DNA from: JAHECQ01 sp047638695
GTDB taxonomy: Bacteria > Actinomycetota > Acidimicrobiia > Acidimicrobiales > SZUA-35
Direction: 5' to 3'
Assembly: GCA_047638695.1 (NCBI GenBank)
Contig: JBLINY010000014.1
Location: 1-64,000, forward strand
DNA length: 64,000 nucleotides
Every line of letters starts with the position of its first letter. Within the stretch, counting starts at the first letter, position 1. The notes beneath the pieces are model-generated. The model saw only the letters and a list, made by a program, of their open reading frames with translations, searched no databases and was not told the DNA's origin. This document shows positions 8,808 to 17,156 of the stretch, piece by piece. The position numbers and the translations under genes were made by a program.

Positions 8808-9854
8808 CTACCCGACCGCCGACGCGACCACCGCTCCGCTGGCGACGACCTGTGTGTCATCGACAACGATGTCGCAATTGCGCATCGGCAGATCGAAATG
8901 GCAGGCAGTAAATCGGTCGGCGAACTCGTTGGCCCCGGTTGAGAACAGAAAGCTTCCCGCGATGGCCCGCATCTCGGTGCAGTTGATATCGCCTTTGTCG
9001 TACATGGTGAGAGAATCCCACCGTGCGCCAGGGTTCAAGCCCCAGCCGACATGCGAGACGGCATAGGCATTCGGGTCGTTCCAACCTGCGTAGTAGGTGC
9101 GCATGAGCTGGGCGTCGAGACCAGCTCCATCGATCGATACCACTCGGTCGTTCTCGACGGTGAGCACGACCTGCGATTCGAAGTATCGCTTGAAGGTGAG
9201 ATTGAGGTCACCGACGTCGAGGACGACGGTGCCGTTTGTGGTGTTGGCGAGTGGGAAACAGAGACACAAGCCAGCTGGCCAATACGCAATCTTGTCGTTG
9301 GGCCCCAAGATGCCACCCCCGCCCCGACTAGGTGCTCCCGTTATGTCAACGCTCAGGTCCGTGCCGCTCGGTGACGTAATGTGCATGGTCGAACCAGAGT
9401 CGAGCAGGGTGAGCGCTTTCAGGGATTGCTCGTGCACAAGCGGATCGGGCCGGCATCGCTCTAGCACCTCCGGATGCTCGTTCGAGATCATCAGCACCCG
9501 CCCACCGGCCCCAAGTAAGTCCTGGCGAGCCTTACTGTGCAGCAGGCCTTCGACCGTGCAGTCGACCACTAATGAGCACGCCCCGAGTGCCTGCATGATC
9601 TCGGGATAGTCGTCGTAGGCATAGGTTGCCCCGGTCGATCGAACCGGGAGTGGGTCCTGTAGTTCCGGTGATGCCACGGTGACGCGTACGCCTCGTGCGC
9701 CGATGCGATGCAGCGCGTGTTCGGTGAGTTCGACCAGGACGGGCCGACTCTGACTCTCGGCCAACACACCGATCAGATCACCGGCGCTGACTCCCGACAG
9801 ACGGAGCGAGTCTTCGAAACAGGCAATCCACTTTGGTTCCAGCACTTCGATCAT
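8808..9854 (-). CDS. NicX-like 2,5-dihydroxypyridine dioxygenase / aminopeptidase-T-fold protein
   Basis: 348 residues from the ATG at 9854. The C-terminal half has the metal-site region of the M29-like family: HVGWGLNPGARWDSLTMYDK, DINCTEMRAIAGSF and ENDRVVSIDG. NicX (2,5-dihydroxypyridine 5,6-dioxygenase) is the characterised member of this non-peptidase branch; it opens the dihydroxypyridine ring with Fe(II) to N-formylmaleamate. The N-terminal half (ACFEDSLRLSGVSAGDLIGVLAE) is the usual Rossmann-like part. Placed between an FAD/Fe-S oxidoreductase and an alpha/beta hydrolase. The family match is fairly sure, the exact substrate is not. Confidence 0.72.
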   Translation of the reverse strand: MIEVLEPKWIACFEDSLRLSGVSAGDLIGVLAESQSRPVLVELTEHALHRIGARGVRVTVASPELQDPLPVRSTGATYAYDDYPEIMQALGACSLVVDCTVEGLLHSKARQDLLGAGGRVLMISNEHPEVLERCRPDPLVHEQSLKALTLLDSGSTMHITSPSGTDLSVDITGAPSRGGGGILGPNDKIAYWPAGLCLCFPLANTTNGTVVLDVGDLNLTFKRYFESQVVLTVENDRVVSIDGAGLDAQLMRTYYAGWNDPNAYAVSHVGWGLNPGARWDSLTMYDKGDINCTEMRAIAGSFLFSTGANEFADRFTACHFDLPMRNCDIVVDDTQVVASGAVVASAVG

Positions 9855-9913
9855 GAGCCGAGTTTCGCTCAACCATCTTGAGATCAGCCAGGCAGCAGGA
9901 ACATCTCGTGGTT

Positions 9914-12679
9914 TCAGCCGAGCAGGTCGAGGGGGTGCGAGAGGGTTCCGCCTCCGAGCCGTTTGGCCTGTGATCGACATGACCAGCCGGTGGCTACGGG
10001 CGCGTGAGCATCGTCGAGGCGTTGGCGCCAGCCCCTCTCGAAGAGGTGTCGTGACACTTGTTGGTTCTTGACCTCGTGACCGAACACGCCAGCCATGCCA
10101 CAACACGTTGTCTCGACCACCTCGACGTCGCAACCGGCTGCCGTCAGCACGGACTCCCACTGCTGTATCCACTCCGGCGCCAGGCTCCGCTCGGTGCAAT
10201 GCCCGAACAGCTCGACTTTTCCGCTGGTGGTTCTGGGGATGCGGTCGACCCGTGCTGCCAGCACCTCGACGAGACCCTGAACCAGTTGCGCGGGGAAGCC
10301 GGGATGAATCGCCGGGTACTCACGGCGGAACATCAGCGCTACAGCCGGATCGACGACAACGGGAATAGACCCGGACGCTGCGATCGGTTCGAGAAGCTCT
10401 CGCTGGGCGGCGGCGGCCTTGGCAAACCGAACTCTGTCGCCCTTCACATGGTCGAATTTTCCAGAGGGCACGAAAGCCGAGCGGGACACTGTGTATCCCA
10501 GTGATTCGAGGGTGATCACTGCGTTGTTGAACGTCTGCGGTTCGAAGACCGAGGTGAACACGTCGGGCAGGATGACGATGTCGGTGGGGGTCGCCGGGTC
10601 GAAGTTGGCGACGACGGGTCGCGCTCGCAAGGAGCGGCGGGAGGGCACAGGAAGATCCACGAGTCCGAGGCGGCTGCCGGCGATACGCGCTCCCAGTTCA
10701 GCTAGCTGGGTTGGCGGGAAAGCGGCCAGACCAGCTACCTGCTCAAATCGTGACAATACCCGATGAGCCAGGGGTCGTTTCCGTTGTTGGTAGTACCGCT
10801 CGAAGAATCGTGACTTGAGCTCCGGGATGTCGACCTGAACGGGGCAACGACCAGTACACGCGGCACAGGAGAGACACTGGTGCATCGTGGTGGCGACGGC
10901 CTCGGTGAGCTCGTTGTTGGGTTCGTTCTGCTCCTCGGTCACCAACCACTGACGAATAAGGTCGGCCCTGCCCTTTGGAGCCTGCATCGGGTCGCCGGTG
11001 GCCTTGAACGAAGGGCACATCACTTCGCTGGTCGAGTAGTGATGGCAAAGACCGTTGCCATTGCAGGAGAAGGCGCTCGCGAACTCCGACCGGACCTCGA
11101 GGGGAACCCGGCGGTCGGACGCAGCCCGAGTCGGCACTTCATCGATGGTGAGCAGTGGCTCGTGCGAACTGATCGGCCGATACAGCTTGCCCGGGTTAAA
11201 ACAGTCGAGGGGGTCGAACGCCGCCTTCAGGCGGCGCATGATCAGAACAGTTCCGGGTTCGAGAAAGTCGTCGGCGAACTGCCCTCGCACGCCTCGGCCG
11301 TGCTCGCCCCAGAGGATGCCACCGTGTTTGGCCAACAAGGCGACGACATCAGCGGTTACGTCGGCTACGAGGCGCTCATGAGACTCGTCGATGGGATCGA
11401 GAGCTGGCCGAACGTGAACACAGCCGACGTCAGCATGGCCGAACATGGCGTAGGTCAGGCCTCGGGCATCGAGGAGAGCGCGGAATCCACGAATGAAGGC
11501 GGGCATTTCGGCGACCGGGACGGCGCAGTCTTCGACGAAGGCCGTTGGCCGGGGCTCCCCCGGGGCAACTTTGGCCAGCAGACCGACCGCGTCGGCTCGG
11601 ACCTTCCAAGCTGCAGCCTTCACCGCCTGGTCGCGAACAACCGTCACTGACCGGCTGAGCGAGCCGCGAGTGATGAGATCTTCAACCGCCACCACATCAG
11701 GTTCGGTGGCGCCGGTGTACTCGAGTAACAGCATCGAGCCGGCATCGGAATCGACGATGGTCTCCAGTAGCGGCCACGCAGTTGATGCCCGACCCCGGTT
11801 GAGGGTCGTCTCGTCGAACGTCTCGATGGCCGCTGGATGTGACGCGGTCAGGCGTAGCGAGTCGGTGAGGGCATCGTCGAAGGATGCGTAGGTGGCGAGC
11901 ACCAACACGTTGTGTGCTGGCACGTCGGTCAGCTTCAACGTGGCGGCGGTGATGACACCGAGCGTGCCTTCCGAACCGCACAGCACGGGTATGGGGTCGA
12001 CCATGCCCTCGCTGCGGACTCGGTCGATGCCGTAGCCGCTAAATCCGCGGGCTAGCTCGGGGAGCGGATGTGGTCCGGGGGGAATGTCGAGCAAGGCTCG
12101 CCAGATCTCACCGATTCGGTCGGTGCCCGACGCCAGCCGCTCGGCTTCGGCCACAGTTACCGGCGCTGCCTCCCACACCGTGCCGTCGTCGAGGACCACC
12201 TCCAGCGCCACGACGTGACCACTGGTGCGGCCGTACAGCAACGAACCCTTGCCGGCTGCATCGGTCGAGATCATCCCGCCAACCGTCGCTCGATTCACGG
12301 TCGAGGTCGATGGTGGCCAGAACAGGCCGTGCTCTGCAAGCTGTTCATTGAGCTGAGCGGTGACGATGCCAGGGCCTACCCGTGCCGTTCGGGCGTCGAC
12401 GTCGAGCATGTGCAGCGCGTTCATTCGTCGCTTTACATCGATGATCAACCCATCGGTAAGGCTCTGACCGTTGGTGCCGGTGCCTGCCCCGCGGGCCGTG
12501 ATCGGCCGGGGTGCGTGACGTTGTCGGTTGGCCGCTACCAGGGCGCTGATATGGGCAGCGTCGGTGGCGACGACCACGCCGGACGGAGGCACCTGATAGA
12601 TCGAGTTGTCGGTGGCGTAAACAGTCCGAGCGCCAACTGACTCGTCGATTCGGATCGAAGTGTCGTCGATGTGTGTCAT
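9914..12679 (-). CDS. FAD-linked and Fe-S-binding oxidoreductase (YdiJ / D-2-hydroxyacid dehydrogenase type)
   Basis: 921 residues from the ATG at 12679. Residues 30-480 are a PCMH-type FAD domain (GAGTGTNGQSLTDGLIIDVK, then GGMISTDAAGKGSLLYGRTSGHV split over two loops) with the FAD-oxidase C domain. Around residue 600 is a ferredoxin-like cluster (MHQCLSCAACTGRCPVQVD), and another Cys lies in HYSTSEVMCPSFKATGDP. The C-terminus carries the CCG-type motif TTCCGMAGVFGHE. The order matches YdiJ/D-2-hydroxyglutarate dehydrogenases, which oxidise D-2-hydroxyacids and pass electrons to the membrane. Likely first gene of the minus-strand catabolic operon. Confidence 0.88.
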   Translation of the reverse strand: MTHIDDTSIRIDESVGARTVYATDNSIYQVPPSGVVVATDAAHISALVAANRQRHAPRPITARGAGTGTNGQSLTDGLIIDVKRRMNALHMLDVDARTARVGPGIVTAQLNEQLAEHGLFWPPSTSTVNRATVGGMISTDAAGKGSLLYGRTSGHVVALEVVLDDGTVWEAAPVTVAEAERLASGTDRIGEIWRALLDIPPGPHPLPELARGFSGYGIDRVRSEGMVDPIPVLCGSEGTLGVITAATLKLTDVPAHNVLVLATYASFDDALTDSLRLTASHPAAIETFDETTLNRGRASTAWPLLETIVDSDAGSMLLLEYTGATEPDVVAVEDLITRGSLSRSVTVVRDQAVKAAAWKVRADAVGLLAKVAPGEPRPTAFVEDCAVPVAEMPAFIRGFRALLDARGLTYAMFGHADVGCVHVRPALDPIDESHERLVADVTADVVALLAKHGGILWGEHGRGVRGQFADDFLEPGTVLIMRRLKAAFDPLDCFNPGKLYRPISSHEPLLTIDEVPTRAASDRRVPLEVRSEFASAFSCNGNGLCHHYSTSEVMCPSFKATGDPMQAPKGRADLIRQWLVTEEQNEPNNELTEAVATTMHQCLSCAACTGRCPVQVDIPELKSRFFERYYQQRKRPLAHRVLSRFEQVAGLAAFPPTQLAELGARIAGSRLGLVDLPVPSRRSLRARPVVANFDPATPTDIVILPDVFTSVFEPQTFNNAVITLESLGYTVSRSAFVPSGKFDHVKGDRVRFAKAAAAQRELLEPIAASGSIPVVVDPAVALMFRREYPAIHPGFPAQLVQGLVEVLAARVDRIPRTTSGKVELFGHCTERSLAPEWIQQWESVLTAAGCDVEVVETTCCGMAGVFGHEVKNQQVSRHLFERGWRQRLDDAHAPVATGWSCRSQAKRLGGGTLSHPLDLLG

Positions 12680-12726
12680 CGGCAGGTCATTGTAGGAGGC
12701 AGGTCTGTATAGGAGGAGGTGACAGG

Positions 12727-12888
12727 TCAGTTGGTGCGCGTCCCACCACCACCACCACCACCACCACCGGCGATGTTGAACACGAAGATGGCGATGACGA
12801 ACAGCGCGAAAACGCCAAAGAGAGCGACCCACTGAATGGTGGCGTTCAAGCTTTGAGCTCTACCGGTTGCCTTTTGCTTCGTTGACAT
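12727..12888 (-). CDS. Small single-pass membrane peptide with poly-glycine tail
   Basis: 53 residues from the ATG at 12888 (MSTKQKATGRAQSLNATIQW). A basic N-terminus is followed by one strongly hydrophobic helix (VALFGVFALFVIAIFVFNIA, about residues 21-40), then nine glycines and T-R-T-N. The glycines come from a run of eight CCA units on the plus strand (12743-12766). No family is recognised. It ends 47 bases before the start of the YdiJ-like gene and diverges from the small membrane protein gene at 12914. Codon content and a clean membrane segment favour a real gene, but it is short. Confidence 0.6.
   Translation of the reverse strand: MSTKQKATGRAQSLNATIQWVALFGVFALFVIAIFVFNIAGGGGGGGGGTRTN
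12743..12766 (+). repeat. (CCA)8 trinucleotide run
   Basis: Eight consecutive CCA units followed by CCG. On the minus strand they encode the poly-glycine tail of the 53-residue membrane peptide. A perfect trinucleotide tract of this length can vary by slippage without breaking the frame. Confidence 0.95.
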
Positions 12889-12913
12889 GTGATCCGAAAC
12901 CCCCAAGAGGTGC

Positions 12914-13303
12914 ATGTTCTTCCCTGCCTACAGGACGATAGCCTTCGGCTGGATGGCGACTGCCGATTCAGTGATGCTGCGGGTGCTCCGTCTGCCGGAG
13001 GACACCGGCGGGACAGAGGCCGAAGCGCGGTCCGCTTTTCAGACCTCAATTGCCCTCTCGGGCCTGCGCTGTCTCATCACGTATCTCATCTTGCCGTTCG
13101 TGGCTCCGACGATAGGATTCTTCGCTGCGATCGGTCGCCCGCTCGGCATATTCGTGAATTTGGTCGCCATGATCTCGATCGTGATGAGCATGCGACGCTT
13201 CTGGCGAGTGCGCCATGCCCAGCGATGGGCCTATACGTGCCTCGGTGGCCTCATGATGTGTTTCTTGGTGTTCCTTCTGGCCCGAGATCTCTTCTTCGTC
13301 TGA
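12914..13303 (+). CDS. Small polytopic membrane protein, unknown function
   Basis: 129 residues. Hydrophobic stretches near residues 48-68 (LSGLRCLITYLILPFVAPTI), 72-92 (GRPLGIFVNLVAMISIVMSM) and 105-127 (WAYTCLGGLMMCFLVFLLAR) suggest three membrane helices. A charged patch RRFWRVRHAQRW joins helices 2 and 3. I recognise no named family. It lies 42 bases upstream of trkA in the same direction and could be co-transcribed, but nothing shows a direct role in potassium transport. Confidence 0.7.
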   Translation: MFFPAYRTIAFGWMATADSVMLRVLRLPEDTGGTEAEARSAFQTSIALSGLRCLITYLILPFVAPTIGFFAAIGRPLGIFVNLVAMISIVMSMRRFWRVRHAQRWAYTCLGGLMMCFLVFLLARDLFFV

Positions 13304-13345
13304 ATCCCCGCCACGCGTCCCATCGTTTGGCAAGCTGGAGTCTTC

Positions 13346-14695
13346 ATGCACGTCTTGATCATTGGCGCCGGAGAGATCGGTTTCTATCTGGCTCAACGGC
13401 TCGAGGCCGAGCATCACGACGTCGTTGTCGTCGACAAGGACTCCGTCCGCTGCTCGGCAATCGCGGCTCAACTCGACGTACAGGTGATCACTGGCAACGG
13501 TGGCAGCCCAGCGATTCTCGAACGAGCTCGTATCGACAAGGCCGATCTTGTTGCTGCAGTCACCGACCTCGATGAGGTCAACCTGATCACGTCCTTGCTG
13601 GCGAAGGAGTACGGCGTCGAGACGACGGTGGTGCGACTCCAATCGGAAGAACTCCGTGGCGAGGCCAGTGGCAATCTGTTGAAACGAGTCGGAGCCGATC
13701 TAGTCATCGATCCTGATGCCGACACCGCCGATGAGATTCTCGAGCTCGTGCACAGCACTGGCGCAGATGAGATCTACCCCATGGCTGGCGGAGACCTTGT
13801 CGTGATCGGTGGCTTTATCACCGCCGGCGCACCGCTGGCAGGCCGCTTCCTGAAGGACATCGCGGCCGAGTACGAGCCCAACTGGGAGTTCTTGTTCGGC
13901 GCAGTGACTCGCAATGGCGACACCTCGATACCGCGTGGCGATCAGAAGCTGCTGGCAGGTGACCATGTCCGGGTGCTCGCCACTCGTCGGGCCAGAGGCC
14001 AGATCCTCGACCTGTTGGGCGTTCCCGGCCAGCGGGCTCGGAGAGTGTTGATCCTCGGAGGCGGCGCCATTGGCACCAGGGTCGCCACTCGTCTTCAAGC
14101 CGAGGGGGTCGAGGTTGTGCTGATCGAGCGCGACCCGGAACGGGCCGAGGCACTGGCTGAAGAGCTTCATCGCACCGTCGTCGTGCAGGGAGACATCACC
14201 GACACCGAGCTGTTGCACGAAGAGGGCGTCGGCTCTTTCGATGCCGTCGTTGCCGCTGCAGGTGAGGACTCGCACAACGTCCTGGCCTGTGCCTTTGCTG
14301 CTTCGGAGGGGGCAAGGTTCACTGTGGCGGTACTACATCGCCTCGCCTTGTTGCCGCTGGTTCGTCGGTTCGGTATCAATGCGGCGCTGAGTCCCCGCAC
14401 CGCGTCGGCTAACGCCGTGCTGCGTCATGTGCGAGGTGGAACGTCTGCCGTTGCTACCTTCCTCGAGTCCGACTCTGAAGTCGATGAGATCGAGATCGAG
14501 CCCGGGAGTCGCGCAGATGGCTCGGTAGTCAGCGGATTGGGACTGCCGCACAACATCTTGATTGGTGCCGTCATTCGCCCTGGAGCATCGGCCGAGATCG
14601 TGCGGGGTAAGACCATTCTCCGGGCCGGCGACCACATCGTGGTCTTCGCTCGCCCTGATGATCTGGCCGTGGTCAAGGAGTTCTTCGCCCGGTGA
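13346..14695 (+). CDS. trkA: Trk potassium uptake system NAD-binding protein TrkA
   Basis: 449 residues with two RCK modules in tandem. The first Rossmann motif is VLIIGAGEIGFYLAQRLE (residues 3-20) and the second VLILGGGAIGTRVATRLQAE (from about 234). Each is followed by an acidic strand end (VVVVDKD, VVLIERD) suited to NAD(H). A C-terminal RCK_C domain ends at FARPDDLAVVKEFF. TrkA is the cytoplasmic regulatory ring that gates TrkH in response to nucleotides. Its end overlaps the trkH GTG start (GTGA), so the two subunits are translationally coupled. Confidence 0.95.
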   Translation: MHVLIIGAGEIGFYLAQRLEAEHHDVVVVDKDSVRCSAIAAQLDVQVITGNGGSPAILERARIDKADLVAAVTDLDEVNLITSLLAKEYGVETTVVRLQSEELRGEASGNLLKRVGADLVIDPDADTADEILELVHSTGADEIYPMAGGDLVVIGGFITAGAPLAGRFLKDIAAEYEPNWEFLFGAVTRNGDTSIPRGDQKLLAGDHVRVLATRRARGQILDLLGVPGQRARRVLILGGGAIGTRVATRLQAEGVEVVLIERDPERAEALAEELHRTVVVQGDITDTELLHEEGVGSFDAVVAAAGEDSHNVLACAFAASEGARFTVAVLHRLALLPLVRRFGINAALSPRTASANAVLRHVRGGTSAVATFLESDSEVDEIEIEPGSRADGSVVSGLGLPHNILIGAVIRPGASAEIVRGKTILRAGDHIVVFARPDDLAVVKEFFAR

Positions 14696-16206
14696 GCCGT
14701 ACGGCTGCGGGCACGGCCGGTCATTTGCCCGACGATCGAGCCCGCTACCCCAGCCTGATTCTTCACGTCGTCGGTCTGTCGATCGCAGTGAGCGGTATTG
14801 GTGTGCTCATCTCGGGCGTTGTCGAGGCCATCGATAGCGGCGCCGAGGTGGTGTCGCTCTTGCTTTGCGGCGCCGCCATCACATCGGTCGGCATAGCGCT
14901 GCGCTGGAGCACCCGGCTACCAGCCAATATTCAAGCGCTCGAGATCTTCAGCACTGTGGCCATGGCGTGGGTTGCGTTGGCGGTGGTCGGCGCTCTGCCT
15001 TACATCGTCACCGGCACCATCACATCGTTCGACGACGCCATCTTCGAATCGGTGTCGGGATTCACGACGACCGGGGCAACGGTGCTCCGACCGATCGAAG
15101 GCATATCCAAAGGTGTGCTGTTCTGGCGCGCGACCACCCAGTGGTTGGGAGGCATGGGCGTGATCGTCCTGGTGGTGGCGGTGCTTCCTGCTGCTGGAGC
15201 CGGTGGCTTCGATCTACTCGAGGCCGAGGCTCCTGGCCCAGCCGGCGAGCGGCTCACGCCCCGAGTGCAACAGACGGCGGCCCGGCTGTGGATGGTCTAT
15301 GTGGGGTTCACCGTCTTGCTCACCGGCCTCTACATGGCGGGCGGGATGAGCATCTACGACGGCGTATCTCACAGCTTCACCACCGTCTCGACCGGAGGCT
15401 TCTCGCCCTACAACCGGTCATTGGGCCACTTCGATTCGAGCTACATCGAGTGGGTTGCTATCGCCGCCATGTTCGCAGCCGGCACCAGCTTCACGCTTAT
15501 CTACCGCACGGTGACCGGCAAGGTGGGCCCGCTGCTTCGCTCGATCGAATTTCGTCTCTACGTCGTTGTCGTCGCTGCTGCATCGGTCTGCGTGTATCTC
15601 ACCGCTGATCCGACGGTCACAGGTCATCAGGCGATGCGCGACGCCCTGTTTGCCGTCACCTCGGTGACGTCGACCACCGGGTACGCCACTGCCGATTTCG
15701 GGGCATGGGAACAGTCGGCCCAGAGTGTGCTGCTTCTCCTCATGCCGCTTGGTGCCATGGCCGGCTCCACTGCTGGCGGCGTCAAGATGGTGCGGCTTCT
15801 GGCGGTCGCAAGCTTTGCCCACCGCGAAACACTGCGGCAGCTGCATCCGCGCATGGTACGACCCGTACGGGTTGGTGGCGAGATTCTCGACGACCGAATC
15901 GTCAAAAAGGTGCTCGGATTTCTTGTGCTCTCGCTTGCGCTGTTCGGCGGAAGCGCCTTGCTCATGGCCCTCAGTGGGGCTGACATGGTCACGGCTCTTT
16001 CGGCCGCCGCCACCACGTTCGGCAACGTCGGACCGGGTTTGGCTGATATCGGGCCGACGAACGACTTCTTGAACTTGCCGCGATTCGCCCGCTGGGTGGC
16101 CATTGGAAACATGGCTCTCGGACGGCTCGAGATCTACCCGATCCTTTTGGCTTTGGCTTCCATACCCCAGCCGTGGCGGCGCTGGTGGCGTCGCCTGACA
16201 GCCTGA
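14692..16206 (+). CDS. trkH: Trk-type potassium channel/transporter subunit TrkH
   Basis: 504 residues, GTG start overlapping the trkA stop. Four pore loops with the expected selectivity glycines are visible in order: SVSGFTTTGAT, TTVSTGGFSP, TSTTGYATADF and TTFGNVGPGL. Around each are the M1-P-M2 membrane helix pairs of the SKT superfamily, plus two N-terminal helices. It is the integral membrane K+-translocating subunit that pairs with TrkA. C-terminal end is the usual LEIYPILLAL segment. Confidence 0.95.
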   Translation: MSRTAAGTAGHLPDDRARYPSLILHVVGLSIAVSGIGVLISGVVEAIDSGAEVVSLLLCGAAITSVGIALRWSTRLPANIQALEIFSTVAMAWVALAVVGALPYIVTGTITSFDDAIFESVSGFTTTGATVLRPIEGISKGVLFWRATTQWLGGMGVIVLVVAVLPAAGAGGFDLLEAEAPGPAGERLTPRVQQTAARLWMVYVGFTVLLTGLYMAGGMSIYDGVSHSFTTVSTGGFSPYNRSLGHFDSSYIEWVAIAAMFAAGTSFTLIYRTVTGKVGPLLRSIEFRLYVVVVAAASVCVYLTADPTVTGHQAMRDALFAVTSVTSTTGYATADFGAWEQSAQSVLLLLMPLGAMAGSTAGGVKMVRLLAVASFAHRETLRQLHPRMVRPVRVGGEILDDRIVKKVLGFLVLSLALFGGSALLMALSGADMVTALSAAATTFGNVGPGLADIGPTNDFLNLPRFARWVAIGNMALGRLEIYPILLALASIPQPWRRWWRRLTA

Positions 16207-16309
16207 ACTCCGAACTGACATCAGGGTTGTGCAGCGCCGATGAGAGTCGACAGCGAGGATCTGCTGTAGCTCGCCGCGCTGACAGACGGCAGTTACATGT
16301 CGATAGTTC

Positions 16310-17041
16310 ATGATGGAGATGACGGAGAGCGGCTCGGGCCTGCACATAGCAGACCATCTCAGCGCTGAATGGCGGCTGTTGCTGATCGAGGACTCCCCTA
16401 CCTATCAGGTGCTCGTTGCCTCTCTTCTGGAGGAACAGGGGTTTCAGCTGAAGGTTGCTGGCGAAGGGCGTGTCGGGTTGGACGAAGTGCGTGGCTGGCA
16501 GCCGGACCTCGTGCTGCTCGACCTCGGACTCCCCGACATTGATGGCATGAGCGTGTGTGAGGAAATCCGGGCGCTGAGCGACGCGTTCATCATCATGCTC
16601 ACCGGACGCGACGATGACGACAGCCGGTTCAGCGGACTGCGAGTCGGGGCCGACGCCTACGTTACAAAGCCCTTCGACAACCGCGAACTACTCTTGGCCA
16701 TCGAGGTTCTGCTGCGACGCAGTAAGCCTCGCCAGGGGCTTCCCGATGTGGTCGTGATTGGGGCCTTGAGCATCGACCGGGCCGCACGACAGGTCGAGCT
16801 TGATGATCGCCAGATTCATCTCACCACTATCGAGCTATTGCTTCTCGAGCGTCTGGCATCGGCTCATGGCGACGTCGTAAGTCGGTCCGATCTGATGGCG
16901 TGTCTCTGGGGCCCGAACTGGGTTGGAGACGACCACGTCATCAGCGTGCACGTGGCAAACCTCAGGAAAAAGATCGACCCGGAGAGTCTCGGTCGCATCG
17001 AAACGATGCGAGGGGTCGGCTACCGACTACGGGTCCGGTAA
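16310..17041 (+). CDS. OmpR/PhoB-type response regulator without an adjacent sensor kinase
   Basis: 243 residues. Receiver domain: acidic pair E27-D28 (LLIEDSP), phospho-acceptor D71 (LVLLDLGLPDIDGMS), T98 (MLTGRD) and K120 (YVTKPFD), so it is complete. The C-terminal winged helix includes TTIELLLLERLASAHGDVVS, recognition segment DDHVISVHVANLRKKID and wing GVGYRLRVR. It binds DNA as a dimer when phosphorylated. It follows trkAH after 103 bases on the same strand, and no histidine kinase is present in the window. A role in controlling potassium uptake is suggested only by position. Confidence 0.92.
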   Translation: MMEMTESGSGLHIADHLSAEWRLLLIEDSPTYQVLVASLLEEQGFQLKVAGEGRVGLDEVRGWQPDLVLLDLGLPDIDGMSVCEEIRALSDAFIIMLTGRDDDDSRFSGLRVGADAYVTKPFDNRELLLAIEVLLRRSKPRQGLPDVVVIGALSIDRAARQVELDDRQIHLTTIELLLLERLASAHGDVVSRSDLMACLWGPNWVGDDHVISVHVANLRKKIDPESLGRIETMRGVGYRLRVR

Positions 17042-17045
17042 ACGA

Positions 17046-17089
17046 CACTATCCCCTCCGAGACAATGCTGGGTCTCGGAGGGGATAGTG
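17046..17089. terminator. Perfect 18-bp stem hairpin, probable bidirectional terminator
   Basis: Left arm 17046-17063 (cactatcccctccgagac) pairs perfectly with right arm 17072-17089 around an 8-base loop. It starts 4 bases after the response-regulator stop and lies between two convergent genes. No T-run follows, as is common for actinobacterial terminators. Confidence 0.85.
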
Positions 17090-17156
17090 AAATTAACGGA
17101 GAAGTTGTCTGGCGACCGAAGCGGGAACCGGCCGCCAGAGACGAGATGGGCTTTGG

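Noticed and set aside
10880..11650. Plus-strand open frame within the YdiJ-like gene
   Set aside because: Antisense to a conserved Fe-S/FAD protein and without protein-like motifs.
12680..12832. N-terminal extension of the YdiJ-like protein with eight tryptophans
   Set aside because: The Trp run is the out-of-frame reading of the CCA tract; the ATG at 12679 fits the family start.
15418..16347. Minus-strand open frame opposite trkH
   Set aside because: His/Arg-rich composition and complete overlap with a well-defined channel gene.
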